Origin: Ciceribacter ferrooxidans
GTDB taxonomy: Bacteria > Pseudomonadota > Alphaproteobacteria > Rhizobiales > Rhizobiaceae
Length of the DNA stretch: 64,000 bases
NCBI RefSeq assembly: GCF_004137355.1
Contig: NZ_SDVB01000101.1
Span: 62,001-126,000, forward strand
Direction of reading: 5' to 3'
Positions 52,766 through 62,146 of this stretch are shown piece by piece. Each line of letters starts with the position of its first letter. Position 1 is the first letter of the stretch. The notes beneath the pieces are model-generated. The model was not told the origin of the DNA. It searched no databases and saw only the letters and a list, made by a program, of their open reading frames with translations. The position numbers were made by a program, and so were the translations under genes.

Positions 52766-53851
52766 ATGGGCCAGATCAAGCTCACCAACGTGAAGAAGTC
52801 ATTCGGCGCCGTCGACGTCATTCGCGACATCAACCTGGAGATCGAGGACGGCGAGTTCGTCGTCTTCGTCGGCCCGTCTGGCTGCGGCAAGTCCACGCTC
52901 CTGCGCATGATCGCCGGCCTCGATCGACCGTCGAGCGGGGAACTCGCAATCGACGGCAAGGTCGTCAACACCGTGCCCGCCGCCGACCGCGGCCTCGCCA
53001 TGGTCTTCCAGTCCTATGCGCTCTATCCGCACATGAGCGTGCGGCAGAACCTCGCCTTCGGCCTTGAAAACACCCGCATGCCGAAAGCCGAGATCGCCGA
53101 GCGCATCACCGAAGCCGCGCGCATGCTGGAAATCGAGGCCTACCTCGATCGCCGCCCGGGTCAGCTTTCAGGCGGCCAGCGCCAGCGTGTCGCCATCGGC
53201 CGCGCCATTGTGCGCCGCCCCGTCGCTTTCCTGCTCGACGAGCCGCTATCGAACCTCGATGCCGAGCTGCGCGGTTCCACTCGCGCCGAGCTTGCCGCGC
53301 TCCACGCCCGTCTTTCGGCGACGATGATCTACGTGACGCACGATCAGGTCGAGGCGATGACGCTCGCGGACCGTATCGTCGTGCTGCGTGCCGGCCGCAT
53401 CGAGCAGGTCGGCACGCCGCTCGAGCTCTACAATCGCCCCGCAAACCGCTTCGTCGCCGGCTTCATCGGCTCTCCGCACATGAACTTCCTCGACGGCACG
53501 GTCGAAGCGGCCGGTCCCGGACGGACCGTCATTTCCCTCGCCGGCGGCCAACGGCTCGAACTGCCCTCGGTCGGCGCTGCCGGGAAATCGGGCTCACGCG
53601 TGACGGTCGGCGTGCGTCCGCAACACATCACGCTCGGTCGCAGCGAAAGCAGCGTCTCGGCGAAACTGACACTCGTTGAAGCGCTCGGTGCCGAAACGGT
53701 GCTGCATGCCGATCTCGCAGGACAGAAGATCCTTGTCGTCGCGCCGGGTCAGCATGCCGTCACCCCCGGGGCAACGATCGATCTCTCCTTCGCCAGCGCC
53801 CCGATCCACCTCTTTAACGAAGAGGGGCTGCGCATCGAAACCGCGCGCTGA
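52766..53851 (+). CDS. Sugar ABC importer ATPase (UgpC/MsmK type)
   Basis: A 361-residue ATPase that drives the CUT1 importer. It has Walker [10 protein letters not shown] (36-44), Q-loop [10 protein letters not shown], signature LSGGQRQR, Walker [11 protein letters not shown] and H-loop VTHDQ. The C-terminal ~110 residues form the regulatory OB-fold/TOBE domain. GGGGAG precedes the ATG 10 bases after the permease. It is the last gene of locus B and converges with doeB across 51 bases. Confidence 0.93.
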   Translation: MGQIKLTNVKKSFGAVDVIRDINLEIEDGEFVVFVGPSGCGKSTLLRMIAGLDRPSSGELAIDGKVVNTVPAADRGLAMVFQSYALYPHMSVRQNLAFGLENTRMPKAEIAERITEAARMLEIEAYLDRRPGQLSGGQRQRVAIGRAIVRRPVAFLLDEPLSNLDAELRGSTRAELAALHARLSATMIYVTHDQVEAMTLADRIVVLRAGRIEQVGTPLELYNRPANRFVAGFIGSPHMNFLDGTVEAAGPGRTVISLAGGQRLELPSVGAAGKSGSRVTVGVRPQHITLGRSESSVSAKLTLVEALGAETVLHADLAGQKILVVAPGQHAVTPGATIDLSFASAPIHLFNEEGLRIETAR

Positions 53852-53902
53852 GCGGTTCGCGTCTGGCATGCGGCCCTGCGGCCGGTGCCGGCTTCGAGCA
53901 GG

Positions 53903-54910
53903 TCAGCCGACCACGACGGCGATGACGGAAACACAATCGCCCGCCTTGACCAGACCCGGAAAATGGCGGGCGCAGAGGACGCCGCTCATCTTCGCGCGGA
54001 TTTCTGAAGGTGCGACGCCGGTCCTGCCGACCGGGTAGATCCGTGCGACGACGTCGCCGGCCTCAACCTGGTCTCCGAGGTCGAACGTCGGCTCGATGAG
54101 CCCGTCGTCTTCGGCGAAGGCAAAGCAGTCGCCGTTCGGCATGTCGAGCCAGGTGGTCTCTGCCGGCGTGACACTTCCTCTCAGAATGCCGGCCGCCTTC
54201 AACACGTTGGCCACCCCGGCCTTGGCGATGCCAATGCTCTTTGCCGTCGCCGTGCCGCCGCCGCCGAGCTCCGTGGTGATGAAGACCTTGCCCATCTCCT
54301 CGGCGGCGGTGTCGTACATGCCGACCGCGTCGATCTCCAGCATCTTCATGGAATAGGGCGCTCCGAAGGCCCTGACGAAGTCGAAGGCCTTGGCCTCCTG
54401 TACCTTGTCCGGCAGAACATGGGCCGCACAGAAGGGAAGGAAATCCAGCGTCTTGCCGCCCGAGTGGAAGTCGAGCACCACGTCCGCGAGCGGCAGAAGC
54501 ACCCGCTGGAAATAGTCGGCGATCTTCTCGGTGACGGTTCCGTCCGGCCTGCCGGGGAAGCTGCGGTTCATGTTCCCCTTGTCGATCGGCGAGGTCCGGG
54601 TACCTGCGAGGAAGGCGGGATAATTCATCGCCGGCACAATGATGACCCTGCCGCGAACCTCGTCCGCCACCAGCCTCCGAGCAAGGTCGAAGAGCGCGGC
54701 CGGCCCTTCATATTCGTCGCCGTGGTTGCCGCCGGTCAGAAGGGCCGTCGGCCCTTCCCCGTTCCTGACGACGGTGACCGGGATCATCACCGATCCCCAG
54801 GCGGAGTCGTCCCGACTGTAGGGCAGACGGAGAAAGCCGTGCTGCACCCCGTGCGCGTCGAAATCGACCGTAGCGCTGATCGGCGATCGTCGCAGATGCT
54901 GTATGCCCAT
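53903..54910 (-). CDS. doeB: N-acetyl-diaminobutyrate deacetylase DoeB (EutE)
   Basis: A 335-residue AstE/AspA-fold zinc deacylase that removes the acetyl group from N-acetyl-2,4-diaminobutyrate formed by DoeA. The first zinc ligands are H63 and E66 in GNHGDEYEG, and the third is the His of DFHSGG. It is the last gene of the ectoine operon, 4 bases after doeA. The later genes for diaminobutyrate conversion (doeC, doeD) are not in the window. Confidence 0.9.
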   Translation of the reverse strand: MGIQHLRRSPISATVDFDAHGVQHGFLRLPYSRDDSAWGSVMIPVTVVRNGEGPTALLTGGNHGDEYEGPAALFDLARRLVADEVRGRVIIVPAMNYPAFLAGTRTSPIDKGNMNRSFPGRPDGTVTEKIADYFQRVLLPLADVVLDFHSGGKTLDFLPFCAAHVLPDKVQEAKAFDFVRAFGAPYSMKMLEIDAVGMYDTAAEEMGKVFITTELGGGGTATAKSIGIAKAGVANVLKAAGILRGSVTPAETTWLDMPNGDCFAFAEDDGLIEPTFDLGDQVEAGDVVARIYPVGRTGVAPSEIRAKMSGVLCARHFPGLVKAGDCVSVIAVVVG

Positions 54911-54914
54911 GAAC

Positions 54915-56096
54915 TCAGTCCTTGACCATCAGCTTGCGCGGCACCGAGGCGAAGCATTCGACTCCGCTTTCGGTGATCAGGATGCTCTCGGTCGTCTCGA
55001 AGCCCATGTCCTCGAGCCACAGACCCGTCATGAAATGGAAGGTCATGCCCGGCTTCAGTTCGGTCTTGTCACCGGGACGAAGGCTCATCGTGCGCTCGCC
55101 CCAGTCCGGCGGATAGGAAAGCCCGATCGGATAACCGGTGCGGTTGTCCTTCACGATGCCGTATTTCTTGAGGACGGCGAAGAAGGCATTGGCGATGTCT
55201 TCGCAGGTATTGCCGGGTCTGGCGACCGCAAGCCCCGCCTCCATGCCTTCGAGCGTCGCCTTTTCGGCGTCGAGGAAGGCTTGCGTGGGCTTGCCGAGGA
55301 AGACCGTGCGCGACAGCGGCACATGGTAGCGGTTGTAGCAGCCAGCGACCTCGAAGAAGGTGCCCTCCCCGCGCTTCATCGGCCGGTCGTCCCAGGTCAG
55401 GTGTGGGGCGGAGGCCTCCACCCCGGAAGGCAGAAGCGGGACGATCGCCGGATAATCGCCGCCGATGCCGTCGACGCCGCGTGTGCCCGCGTCGTAGATT
55501 TCGGCGACGAGATCGCACTTGCGCATGCCGACTTCGATCTTGTCGAAGATGCGCTGGTGCATGGCCTCGACGATGCGGGCCGCGTTGCGCATATATTTGA
55601 TTTCCGTCTCGCTCTTGACGGCACGCTGCCAGTTGACGAGCGCCGTCGCGTCGACGAAGCGCGCATTCGGCAGATGTTTCTGCAGCGAGGCGAAAGCGGC
55701 AGCCGAGAACCAGTAATTGTCCATCTCGACGCCGATCCTGAGCGCGCCGAAGCCCCGGTCGGAAAGGATTCCGGAGAGGTAGTCCATCGGGTGCCGTTCG
55801 GTCGACTGCACGTAATGGTCCGGATAGCCGATGATGTTCTCGTGCTTGAGATAGGCCGTCAGCTTGGCTCCGTTGGCATCCTGTCCGCGACCGAACCAGA
55901 TCGGCTCGCCGGACGGCGGCACGATCACCGCCTGATGGACGTAGAACGACCAGCCGTCATAGCCCGTGAGCCAGGCCATATTGGACGGATCGCTGACAAT
56001 CAGCAGGTCGACACCCTTCGCCTCCATGGCTTCACGCGTCTTGCGCAGCCGCGCCTCGTATTCCGCAAGGGAAAATTTCAGTCTCGCTTGGGTCAT
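54915..56096 (-). CDS. doeA: Ectoine hydrolase DoeA (EutD)
   Basis: A 393-residue M24 peptidase-fold enzyme that opens the ring of ectoine (or 5-hydroxyectoine) to N-acetyl-diaminobutyrates. The N-terminal creatinase-like domain (LLIVSDPSNMAWLTGYDGWSF) and C-terminal pita-bread domain (RYHVPLSRTVFLG, TESILITESG) are complete. GAGGGACGAGA precedes the ATG. It lies between eutC and doeB in the conserved rhizobial order. Confidence 0.92.
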   Translation of the reverse strand: MTQARLKFSLAEYEARLRKTREAMEAKGVDLLIVSDPSNMAWLTGYDGWSFYVHQAVIVPPSGEPIWFGRGQDANGAKLTAYLKHENIIGYPDHYVQSTERHPMDYLSGILSDRGFGALRIGVEMDNYWFSAAAFASLQKHLPNARFVDATALVNWQRAVKSETEIKYMRNAARIVEAMHQRIFDKIEVGMRKCDLVAEIYDAGTRGVDGIGGDYPAIVPLLPSGVEASAPHLTWDDRPMKRGEGTFFEVAGCYNRYHVPLSRTVFLGKPTQAFLDAEKATLEGMEAGLAVARPGNTCEDIANAFFAVLKKYGIVKDNRTGYPIGLSYPPDWGERTMSLRPGDKTELKPGMTFHFMTGLWLEDMGFETTESILITESGVECFASVPRKLMVKD

Positions 56097-56128
56097 GTCT
56101 CGTCCCTCTTGCCCGGCAATGCCGTTGT

Positions 56129-57118
56129 TCAGCTTTCGAAAGTCGTTCCCGCACCTGCGGCACTCGCCCGGGCAAAGGCGAGCGTGGCAATGGCGGTGTC
56201 CTGGATGCCGGTCCCCGTCAGGTCGGCAATTGTGATGTCGTCTGCCTTCGTTCGCCCGGGCCTGAGACCTGCGATCACCTGTCCGAGCTCGGCAAATTCC
56301 GCCTCCGGCGCCACGAGACCCGCTGCAATGGCGTGATGCAGTTCGCCGAGCCGGCGCGTTTGTTTCAGGCTGTCGGCAACATAGAGCGCCCTTGTCATCG
56401 CCCGCGGATCCAGTTCAATCTTGTGTTCCGCGTCGGAGCCCATGGCCGTGACATGTTGCCCTGGCTGGAGCCATTCTGCTCTCAGAACCGGGATGTCCGA
56501 CGGCGTGGTGGTCACGATGATGTCGGCACCGTCGACTGCCGCTTCAGGATCGGTCTCTGCGCGCACCGGAATCGCGAGCCTCCCGGTAAGCGCGCGTGCG
56601 GCGGCTTCGGCCTTCCCCTTGTCACGCGCCCAGAGACGCGCTTCGCGGATCGGGCGAACGAGGGTCAGGGCCTCGAGCTGCAGGCCTGCCTGCATACCAG
56701 CGCCGAAGATCATCGCCACGGCCGCATCCTCCCGGGCGAGATGCCTTGCAGCGACCGCCCCGGCGGCGGCCGTCCGCACGTCGGTGAGATAGCCGTTGTC
56801 GAGCAGCAGGGCCTCGACTAGGCCGGTTCGGCTCGACAGCAGCACCATCATGCCGTTGGTGCTCGGCAGGCCGAGCTTCGGATTGTCAAAGAAGCCGGGG
56901 CTGATCTTGATAGCAAAACTGTCGAGGCCGGGCACATAGGCGGTCTTCACGTCGACCTCGCCGCGATGCTCGGGAATGTCGAGCCTCAGGATCGGCGGCA
57001 TCGCCACCGCTTTGGTTGCAAGCGCATGGAAAGCATTTTCGACACAGGCGACAGCTTCGCGGTCGAGCGGCACGATCCTCCGCAACTCCGCCTCCGTCAA
57101 GATCGTCATGCGTGTCAT
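56129..57118 (-). CDS. eutC: Ornithine cyclodeaminase-like protein EutC
   Basis: A 329-residue NAD(P)-binding enzyme of the ornithine cyclodeaminase/mu-crystallin family. The Rossmann motif is IFGAGMQAGLQLEAL. In ectoine operons EutC is thought to work with EutA and EutB in converting 5-hydroxyectoine to ectoine, but the exact reaction is not fixed. Its start overlaps the eutB stop (ATGA). Confidence 0.9.
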   Translation of the reverse strand: MTRMTILTEAELRRIVPLDREAVACVENAFHALATKAVAMPPILRLDIPEHRGEVDVKTAYVPGLDSFAIKISPGFFDNPKLGLPSTNGMMVLLSSRTGLVEALLLDNGYLTDVRTAAAGAVAARHLAREDAAVAMIFGAGMQAGLQLEALTLVRPIREARLWARDKGKAEAAARALTGRLAIPVRAETDPEAAVDGADIIVTTTPSDIPVLRAEWLQPGQHVTAMGSDAEHKIELDPRAMTRALYVADSLKQTRRLGELHHAIAAGLVAPEAEFAELGQVIAGLRPGRTKADDITIADLTGTGIQDTAIATLAFARASAAGAGTTFES

Positions 57119-58119
57119 GCCGCGGCCTCCTTGTCGAACGGATCGTCTTGCCCGTTCATCACCCGCTGATGCAGGCCCATGTCGACATTGCGCCCGGAGA
57201 GGATGACCGCGATCGGTCCGTCGATTTCGATCTTTCCGGTGAGAATTGCCGCTATGCCCACGGCTCCCGCGCCTTCGACGACTTCACGTTCCTGCGCGTA
57301 GGCATGCCGCATCCCGGCTGCGATCTCCGCCTCGCTCAGCAGGACGATGTCGTCGAGCAGTTCGCGGCACATGCGAAAGGTTACGTGATTGTCGAGCCCG
57401 ATACCGCCGCCGAGCGAATCCGCGAGACTTGCATATTCCTCGACGAGAACCGGCTTTCCGGCCTCGAGGCTCGCCTTCATCGCAGCACCGCGTTCCATGG
57501 TGATCCCGATCACCCGCGCCGTCGGCTTGCGGGCCTTGACCGCCGCCGCAACGCCGGCAGCCAGACCGCCGCCTGAGAGCGGCACGAGCACGGTCGCCAC
57601 GTCCGGCATCTGCTCGACGATCTCAAGTCCCAGCGTTCCCTGTCCTGCCACCACGGCCGGGTGGTCGAAGGGGGGAACCATCACGAGGCCTCTTTGGGCG
57701 ACCAGCCGCTCGACTTCCGCCTGAGCCTCGTCCTGGGATTTGCCGACAATTCTGACGTCGGCACCGAGGCGGCGGATTTCGGAGACTTTATTCTCAGGCA
57801 CGAGTTGCGACATGCAGATTGTCGCAACCGAGCCTTGCGCCTTCGCCGCATGCGCAAGCGCCCTGCCGTGATTGCCGGTCGAGGCGGCGACCACACCGCG
57901 CGCTCGCTCGTCGTGCGAAAGCGAAAGCACCGCGTTGGTCGCACCGCGAAGTTTGAAGCTGCCGGTCGTTTGGTAATGCTCGAGCTTCAGGCCGACCGGC
58001 ACGCCGCAGCGCTCGCCGAGCGCCGACGAGAGGACGAGGGGCGTGCGAAGCATACGACCGGCAATGCGCCGGGCCGCCGCCTCGATTTCCTCGATAGCCA
58101 CGGGAGGAGCGGCGGTCAT
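57115..58119 (-). CDS. eutB: Threonine dehydratase-like PLP enzyme EutB
   Basis: A 334-residue fold-type II PLP enzyme. The PLP lysine is in GSFKLRGA, the phosphate loop is SGGGLAAG, and the STGNHG motif is intact. It is proposed to remove the hydroxyl of hydroxyectoine derivatives by a dehydratase-type step with EutC and EutA. I chose the ATG at 58119, which overlaps the eutA stop (ATGA). Confidence 0.9.
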   Translation of the reverse strand: MTAAPPVAIEEIEAAARRIAGRMLRTPLVLSSALGERCGVPVGLKLEHYQTTGSFKLRGATNAVLSLSHDERARGVVAASTGNHGRALAHAAKAQGSVATICMSQLVPENKVSEIRRLGADVRIVGKSQDEAQAEVERLVAQRGLVMVPPFDHPAVVAGQGTLGLEIVEQMPDVATVLVPLSGGGLAAGVAAAVKARKPTARVIGITMERGAAMKASLEAGKPVLVEEYASLADSLGGGIGLDNHVTFRMCRELLDDIVLLSEAEIAAGMRHAYAQEREVVEGAGAVGIAAILTGKIEIDGPIAVILSGRNVDMGLHQRVMNGQDDPFDKEAAA

Positions 58120-58901
58120 GTCCAGGCTCCGTCGAGCGGCAACGTCATCAGCCGGCCGAGGTGGGGACGAGCCTCGTCGTCGCCGCAGAGGCGAAGGCAT
58201 GCCCAGGCGGTTGCATAATTGCTGCTGACGGCGGGCTTGCCGATCGCCGCCTCTATTTCAGCGATGACGCCGGCGGCGCGAACAGCCGTGCACGAGATGA
58301 AGAGTGCGTCCGATTCAGGTGCCATCGCCTCCTGCGAGAACGCCCCGATTTCGGACGGCGCGATGCGCGCCATCTCCCGGTCGTCGGTGAGCCCGAGACA
58401 GGTGAAGCGGTCGATCTCGAAGCCGAGGGCGGAGAAATAGTCCGCCATCGGCCGGCTTGTCTCGATCGTATAGGGCGTCAGCACGGAGATTCGCTTGGCC
58501 CCGAGAGCCTTCAGGCCGTGCACCGCCGCAGCCGTCGGCGTGACCACGGCGGCGCCGGGCTTGGCGGCATTGATGGCAGCGGCAACCTCCGCGTCGCCGA
58601 TGACCACGGAAGCCGAGGTGCAGGAATACATCACGACATCGAGCGTCTCGTCGGGAAGGATCAGACCTGCCGCCGCCGTCAGCGAGGGCTGCATCGCCTT
58701 GAGGTTCTCCGGCGTCACCGGATTGGCGTAGGGAATGCGGGCAACATAGACGCCGACGCGGTCGGATGCGACCAGGCGCTGGAAGTCCACTTCGGTCGTG
58801 TGATCCGTCGCCAGGATGATGAGGCCCACACGCTTTTCGAGCGGTCGTGGATCAAGCCGAGGCGGACGCGTGGCAAGAGAAATCGAAACCGGGTTCATCA
58901 T
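58116..58901 (-). CDS. eutA: Asp/Glu racemase (maleate isomerase)-family protein EutA
   Basis: A 261-residue cytoplasmic protein of the Asp/Glu/hydantoin racemase superfamily. Two candidate catalytic cysteines lie in YSCTSASV and ISCTAVRAAG. It acts with EutB and EutC on hydroxyectoine. I chose the ATG at 58901 because it overlaps the ehuD stop (ATGA); the long frame that continues into ehuD is an overlap artefact. Confidence 0.9.
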   Translation of the reverse strand: MMNPVSISLATRPPRLDPRPLEKRVGLIILATDHTTEVDFQRLVASDRVGVYVARIPYANPVTPENLKAMQPSLTAAAGLILPDETLDVVMYSCTSASVVIGDAEVAAAINAAKPGAAVVTPTAAAVHGLKALGAKRISVLTPYTIETSRPMADYFSALGFEIDRFTCLGLTDDREMARIAPSEIGAFSQEAMAPESDALFISCTAVRAAGVIAEIEAAIGKPAVSSNYATAWACLRLCGDDEARPHLGRLMTLPLDGAWT

Positions 58902-59563
58902 CTGCGTTCCTCCACCCGTGCGTAGCGTTCTTCCAGAAAGCGGAGGAAGACGACGGAGATCAGGCTTATGATCAGGAAAAACACGCCGACCAGAGTCATC
59001 GGTTCGATGTAGCGATAGTTGCTGTTGGCGATGCTTTTCGCCTGGTTCATGAGCTCCAGCACCGTGATTGCGGAAAGGAGCGGCGTCTCCTTGAACATCG
59101 CGATCAGGTAGTTCGCGAGCGCCGGGATCATCGGCGGTATCGCCTGCGGCAGGATCACGTGGATCCAGGTCTGGCGCTCCGTCAGGTTCGTCGCCTTTGC
59201 CGCCTCCCACTGACCGCGCGGAACGTTCTCGATTCCTGCCCGGTAGACCTCCGCGGCATACGTGCCGTAGTGAATGCCGAGGCCGATGACCCCGCCGAGG
59301 AGCGCCGGCAGGCGGATGCCGATGTCCGGCAGCACGTAGAAGATGAAATAGAGCTGCACGAGCAGCGGCGTGCCGCGAATGAACTCGACGGCAAAGCTGG
59401 TGACGCGTGCGACCGGAGCTGGGGCGGCCATGCGCACTACCGCGAAGAGAAGCCCGAGCACCGCAGCAACGGCTGCGCCGAGAACGGTCGCAAGGACGGT
59501 GATCTTGGCGCCTTCGAGCAGGGTCGGCATGACCTGGCGGACGAATTCCCAATCCCATTCCAT
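58898..59563 (-). CDS. ehuD: Ectoine ABC importer permease EhuD
   Basis: A 221-residue polar-amino-acid-type permease with about five helices and coupling loop WEAAKATNLTERQTWIHVILP. It pairs with EhuC in the ectoine importer. The ATG at 59563 lies just after the ehuC stop, and the stop overlaps eutA. Confidence 0.93.
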   Translation of the reverse strand: MEWDWEFVRQVMPTLLEGAKITVLATVLGAAVAAVLGLLFAVVRMAAPAPVARVTSFAVEFIRGTPLLVQLYFIFYVLPDIGIRLPALLGGVIGLGIHYGTYAAEVYRAGIENVPRGQWEAAKATNLTERQTWIHVILPQAIPPMIPALANYLIAMFKETPLLSAITVLELMNQAKSIANSNYRYIEPMTLVGVFFLIISLISVVFLRFLEERYARVEERR

Positions 59564-59565
59564 GG

Positions 59566-60225
59566 TCAGGCCCTCACACCATCGAGACCGCGGGTAGCGC
59601 GCCGCTCGAGCCAGCGCATGCCGAACGAAATGACCGATGCCATGATGAAGTAGAGTACCAGGATGGTCGCGAACGGGATCAGCGTGCTGCCGGTCTGTGC
59701 CCTCACCACCTGGGCCTGGAAAGTCATGTCCGTCAGCGAGATCAGCGAGACGACGGCGGTGCCCTTCAATAGCTCGATCGCATTGTTGCCGAAGGTGGGC
59801 AGCATCAGCGGCAAAGCCTGCGGCAGGATCACGTGCCGCATCGCCTGGCGGCGCGTGAGATTGAGCGCAATGCAGGCCTCCCGCTGCTCGCGCCCGATCG
59901 CCTTGACCGCGCCGCGCACGACCTCGGCCCCGTAAGCACCGACATTGAGCCCGAGTGCCAGTACGCCTGCCTGAAGCGGCGTCAGCGTGATGCCGGCAAA
60001 CGGAAGCACGAAATAGGCCCAGAAGAGCTGGACGAAGATCGAGGTGCCGCGAAAGAACTCGATATAGGTGGTGGCGAGCGCACGCACCGCCATGAAACGG
60101 CTGAGCCGCCCGAGCCCGGCCGCAAAGGCTGCCACGAGGGCGAGCGCCGAACCCATGAGGGTCAGTTGCACCGTCACCCATGCGCCCTCGAGGATCAATC
60201 CGATATAACCGGACCAGTCGATCAT
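59566..60225 (-). CDS. ehuC: Ectoine ABC importer permease EhuC
   Basis: A 219-residue polar-amino-acid-type permease homologous to EhuD, with helices starting at SGYIGLILEGAWVTVQL and coupling loop EACIALNLTRRQAMRHVILP. It forms the channel with EhuD. A hairpin-containing gap of about 100 bases separates it from ehuB. Confidence 0.93.
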   Translation of the reverse strand: MIDWSGYIGLILEGAWVTVQLTLMGSALALVAAFAAGLGRLSRFMAVRALATTYIEFFRGTSIFVQLFWAYFVLPFAGITLTPLQAGVLALGLNVGAYGAEVVRGAVKAIGREQREACIALNLTRRQAMRHVILPQALPLMLPTFGNNAIELLKGTAVVSLISLTDMTFQAQVVRAQTGSTLIPFATILVLYFIMASVISFGMRWLERRATRGLDGVRA

Positions 60226-60274
60226 TGTTCAAACGTTCCCGTCGAATTCGGTTTTGTCATCGGTGGCACCGAGC

Positions 60275-60304
60275 GCCTTCCCTCCCCCGGAGCGGAGAGA
60301 AGGC
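60275..60304 (-). terminator. Hairpin between ehuB and ehuC
   Basis: Inverted repeat GCCTTCCCTCC / GGAGAGAAGGC (10 of 11 pairs) in the spacer after the binding-protein gene. It lies in the same relative place as the hairpins of loci A and B, consistent with a step-down from binding protein to permeases. Confidence 0.5.
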
Positions 60305-60326
60305 TGCCGATGCATGGAAGTGCCGA

Positions 60327-61175
60327 CTACTTGGCGGCGCAGAGCTTCTCGCGCGACGTCGACATCGCCGCCTTCGCCGAGAAGCCGTAGGGCTCGATGA
60401 TCTTGGCGAACTCGCCCGATTCCTTCATCTTGGCGAGCTCGACGTCGAAGGCGTCGCGCAGGGACTCGTCGCCCTTCCTGAAGGCTGCGCCATCGCAGTA
60501 GACCGGCGCGCCCTCGACCGGCGCCACGACTTCGAGCGTTGGATCGTTCGCCTTCTCGATCAGGCTGTGGATGGAGAGGACCGGCAGCGAATAGACGTCG
60601 ATGCGACCGTCCTGAAGCATTTTCAGGCCGCTCTGCCCATCGGGCACGACGATGACGCGGTCACGCGGCACACCAGCTTCGAGCGCCAGTTTTTCCTCGG
60701 TGCCGCCGCCAGGCGCGCCGATCTTCGCATCGGGATTGTCGGCGATATCCTTGTAGCTCTTCAGGCCCAGCGGATTGCCCTTCTTGAGGGCAAAGGCTTC
60801 CGCATCGCAAAGGATCGGTTCGGAATAGGCAACGGCCGAGCAACGCTCCGGCTTCATGAAGAGACCGGCGGTAATGGCATCGTGACGCCCGGCCTGGAGA
60901 CCCGGGATCATTGCGCCATATTCGGAAATCGACGCAACGACATCGGCAACGCCGAGGCGCTTGAAGACTTCGCGGGCGACGTCCGGCGCAGCCCCTGAAA
61001 CCTTGCCGTCGGCACCGACGGCCGTGAACGGCGGCTCGTTGGCGATCGCAATGCGCGCGAAGCCTTGCGCCTTCAATTCCTCCAGCTTGTTCTCGTCCGC
61101 AGTGGCGGGCGTTGCCGCCGCCGCCATCAACGCGGTCGCGCCTGCCGCGACAGAAATCCAGTCTCTCAGTTTCAT
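60327..61175 (-). CDS. ehuB: Ectoine/hydroxyectoine-binding protein EhuB
   Basis: A 282-residue periplasmic family 3 binding protein. The signal peptide ends near residue 26 (TPATADE). Substrate-cleft segments include ANEPPFTAVG, GLFMKPERC and APGGGTEEKL, matching the ectoine-binding EhuB pattern. I chose the ATG at 61175, with GAGGAGACGGG upstream. It is the second gene of the operon, after ehuA. Confidence 0.92.
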   Translation of the reverse strand: MKLRDWISVAAGATALMAAAATPATADENKLEELKAQGFARIAIANEPPFTAVGADGKVSGAAPDVAREVFKRLGVADVVASISEYGAMIPGLQAGRHDAITAGLFMKPERCSAVAYSEPILCDAEAFALKKGNPLGLKSYKDIADNPDAKIGAPGGGTEEKLALEAGVPRDRVIVVPDGQSGLKMLQDGRIDVYSLPVLSIHSLIEKANDPTLEVVAPVEGAPVYCDGAAFRKGDESLRDAFDVELAKMKESGEFAKIIEPYGFSAKAAMSTSREKLCAAK

Positions 61176-61237
61176 TGTTCCCGTCTCCTCTGTTGTTGTC
61201 TTGGTGTTCACGCGTGAGGCAGGCACTGAGTTGATGC

Positions 61238-62023
61238 TCAGACGCGATGCCCTGCCGCGATGATCTTGCGCAGGAAGGCCTGGGTGCGTTCCTGGGTCGG
61301 ATGCCGGAAGATGTCGCCGGGCTTGCCTTCCTCGACGATCTTGCCGTGGTCGAAGAAGAGCACCCGGTCGGCGAAGTCATGGGCAAAGCCCATCTCGTGG
61401 GTCACGAGCAGCATCGTCATGTCCGTCTCTTCGGCGAGCTTGCGCATGACGTTAAGCACCTCCTCGACGAGCTCGGGATCGAGCGCGGAGGTCACCTCGT
61501 CGAACAGCATGATCTTCGGGGAAAGTGCCAATGCGCGGGCGATGGCAACGCGCTGCTTCTGTCCGCCGGACAGCTGCGCAGGCATGCTTTTGGCCTTGTC
61601 GGCCAGCCCCACCATGTCGAGAAGGTCCATTGCCCGCCGTTCGGCATCGGCCCGCGCGATGCCCTTCGTCAGCATCGGCGCGAGCGTCACGTTGTCGAGC
61701 ACGCATTTGTGGGGAAAGAGGTTGAAGTGCTGGAAGACCATGCCGGTCTTCTCGCGCATCTTGTGCAGGTGGCGCTCGTCGGCGGGAACGAGGCGATCCC
61801 CCTTCGTCATGTGATAGAGCTGCTCGCCCTCGACCTGAATGAAGCCGCCGCTGATGCTCTCGAGGGTCATCAGGATGCGCAGGATCGTCGTCTTGCCCGA
61901 ACCGGAGGGGCCGATCAGCGCCAGCTTTTCACCCGGCATGACCTCCATCGACAGCCCGTCCAGCACCGTCAGGTGACCGTATCTCTTCACGATATTGTCG
62001 ATGCGGATGATCGGGTCGGACAT
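61238..62023 (-). CDS. ehuA: Ectoine ABC importer ATPase EhuA
   Basis: A 261-residue polar-amino-acid-type ATPase. It has Walker [11 protein letters not shown]-loop FQHFNLFPH, signature LSGGQKQR, a Walker B region ending DEVTSALD and H-loop VTHEMG. GAGAGAGG precedes the ATG. It is the first gene of the ehuABCD-eutABC-doeAB operon, behind the control region at 62024-62146. Confidence 0.94.
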   Translation of the reverse strand: MSDPIIRIDNIVKRYGHLTVLDGLSMEVMPGEKLALIGPSGSGKTTILRILMTLESISGGFIQVEGEQLYHMTKGDRLVPADERHLHKMREKTGMVFQHFNLFPHKCVLDNVTLAPMLTKGIARADAERRAMDLLDMVGLADKAKSMPAQLSGGQKQRVAIARALALSPKIMLFDEVTSALDPELVEEVLNVMRKLAEETDMTMLLVTHEMGFAHDFADRVLFFDHGKIVEEGKPGDIFRHPTQERTQAFLRKIIAAGHRV

Positions 62024-62079
62024 TCGTGCCTCTCTCCCTCTGAGACAGATGATGACCTAACGATGATGCGCCGCTCAAA

Positions 62080-62113
62080 TCATGTCAATTGCAATAATAA
62101 TATCATGACAATT
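62080..62113. promoter_or_regulatory. Direct-repeat operator before ehuA (EnuR-type)
   Basis: TCATGTCAATT (62080-62090) and TCATGACAATT (62103-62113) are direct repeats 23 bases apart, about two helical turns. They overlap a TTGACA -35-like element on the ehuA strand (62084-62089). MocR/GabR-type regulators often use direct repeats, so EnuR is the likely binder. Confidence 0.6.
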
Positions 62114-62146
62114 ATTATGAAGACGCCCAAAGCGTGGGCGCCAAAG

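Noticed and set aside
53852-53902. Possible terminator between convergent locus B ATPase and doeB.
   Set aside because: Only weak short GC repeats and no T-tract. Not convincing enough to list.
58898-60232. Continuous frame joining ehuD to the ehuC region, and a similar one joining eutA to ehuD.
   Set aside because: Each permease and EutA is complete from its own start (59563, 60225, 58901). The joined frames only read through antitypical sequence before the true starts.
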